DNA of 6,564 bases from DATAPE01 sp034667525. Lineage in GTDB: Bacteria; Actinomycetota; CADDZG01; WHSQ01. Made by a program: the position numbers and the translations under genes. The DNA lies in contig JAXDJO010000065.1 in the NCBI GenBank assembly GCA_034667525.1, positions 1 to 6,564 of the forward strand, read 5' to 3'. The notes below the pieces were generated by a model. The model had not been told where the DNA came from. It saw only the letters and a list, made by a program, of their open reading frames with translations, and did not search any database. This document shows, piece after piece, positions 5,742 through 6,564 of the stretch (positions are counted from its first letter, which is position 1; every line of letters starts with the position of its first letter).

Positions 5742-6564
5742 ATGAAGAAATTGTTGACGGTCTTCGCGTGCACGTCTCTTTTAAGTTTCACCCTAGTATC
5801 CGCATTGGCTGGTACAGCCGGAGCCACGGCTGGAACTAGTGCGGTTATCGATACCACATCTCCGATCAAGCACGTCGTGGTGATCTACCAGGAGAACCAC
5901 ACGTTCGATAACGTGCTCGGCGCAGTGTGTCAGACGAGGGCCGTGGCATGCAATGGATACACGGGGCCGGTGACGTTCGCGGACGGAATCACGGCAACAA
6001 ACAACATCCAATCCGACATCGTGCCTGATCGGATGCAACGTTTGCAGCAGGCGGTTCCGCTTCGTTTGGCGAGCACATCAATCTACTGGCGGGGACCATG
6101 GACGGGTTCACCGGATACAACCCCGTCACGTCAACGACTGGCGCCACAAGTCGCCAGGGATGGGGGTGTCCCAGCAACAAAGACGCAACATGGGCACCAC
6201 CCGGCGGCACGACGTCCTACCAGCCGTCATGTGTGCCCAACTTGGACGGGACCGGTCCTTACCGGTCGAGCCGGGTCGCCTATGTGCCAACAGTGCTGCA
6301 ACGCATCGAGGACGCCGGCTTGACGTGGCATCTCTACCAGGGAGACAAGACCACCAGCCCTACCAAAATGAACAACTGGTCGGTGTGCACCTACTTCGCG
6401 TGGTGCGAGCACAACCGAGACACATTGGCGTACAACTCCGCCACCCGCGACTTCACCGCCGCGGCCGCTGCCGGTACGTTGCCGGCCCTATCGCTGATGA
6501 TGCCGTTGGACGCTACCTCGCAGCACAACGCTGACAGCATGAGCACCGGAGACAACTACATCGG
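5742..6564 (+). pseudogene. Secreted phosphoesterase (acid phosphatase/phospholipase C family), frameshifted, 3' end outside the window
   Basis: The start ATG at 5742 has GAGG 10 nt upstream. Residues 1-30 form a signal peptide (MKK, hydrophobic core to about 26, Ala/Gly-rich cleavage area), so the product is exported. IKHVVVIYQENHTFDNVLG (42-60) is the N-terminal signature of the PF04185-like phosphoesterases, with Glu and Asn of ENH expected at the metal site. These enzymes cleave phosphate esters such as phosphomonoesters or phospholipids outside the membrane. The frame holds through SDIVPD (to 6029) and then turns to unrelated sequence. Homologous coding resumes one base-loss away from 6032 (DATFAAGGSASFGEHINLL, then TMDGFTGY, LTWHLYQGD, LMMPLDATSQHNAD, STGDNYI) and stays open to the right edge, with no stop over 177 codons. 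One missing base near 6030 explains everything. This is either a true lesion or a sequence error. Family confidence is high. Confidence 0.85.

Noticed and set aside
5742..5780. Lipoprotein signal with Cys10 in the phosphoesterase
   Set aside because: VFAC is a poor lipobox and Cys10 comes before most of the hydrophobic core, so an ordinary signal peptide fits better.

Overview
The window looks like a piece of a high-GC chromosome, most likely from an actinomycete-type bacterium (Actinomycetota). This is inferred from GC-rich codon use, GTG and TTG starts, NarL/LuxR-type regulation, a SnoaL-like ester cyclase and a tRNA without an encoded CCA. The species cannot be named from the sequence. It appears to be an accessory or envelope-related region. 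No transposase, integrase, CRISPR array or rRNA was seen.

Layout. (1) Positions 1-458 (+) hold the C-terminal end of an ATP-grasp carboligase-like protein that enters from the left. (2) Converging on it from the minus strand is a tight two-gene operon, 3190 down to 521. It encodes an FAD/NAD(P) oxidoreductase and then a NodB-like polysaccharide deacetylase, with no base between stop and start (TAAGTG). Together with the ATP-grasp gene this suggests a small cell-surface or exopolysaccharide tailoring locus. (3) A gene-poor stretch of about 490 bp carries several strong inverted repeats and ends in a complete tRNA-Lys (TTT) gene at 3682-3753 (+). (4) A SnoaL-like ester cyclase lies on the minus strand (4231-3809). 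(5) A NarL-type response regulator, also minus, is split by a frameshift into a receiver half (5191-4796) and a LuxR-type helix-turn-helix half (4799-4470). (6) A region of about 525 bp without a convincing gene contains a near-identical 19-bp direct repeat with copies 132 bp apart. (7) From 5742 (+) to the right edge runs a secreted phosphoesterase (acid phosphatase/phospholipase C family, PF04185-like). It is broken by one frameshift near 6030 and truncated by the window end.

How the parts may work together. The oxidoreductase and deacetylase are almost certainly co-transcribed and translationally coupled. The response regulator is divergent from the phosphoesterase across the repeat-bearing region, so control of one by the other is possible but unproven. 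Two of the six protein genes here carry frameshifts that a single missing base would explain (the regulator could instead lack four bases), while the other genes are intact. This leaves open real gene decay, programmed frameshifting (for the regulator) or consensus sequence error. I see no clear evidence of a wholly new system. The best leads are the split regulator, the direct repeat, the dyad in front of the oxidoreductase operon, and the unusual trio of ATP-grasp, flavoprotein and deacetylase.
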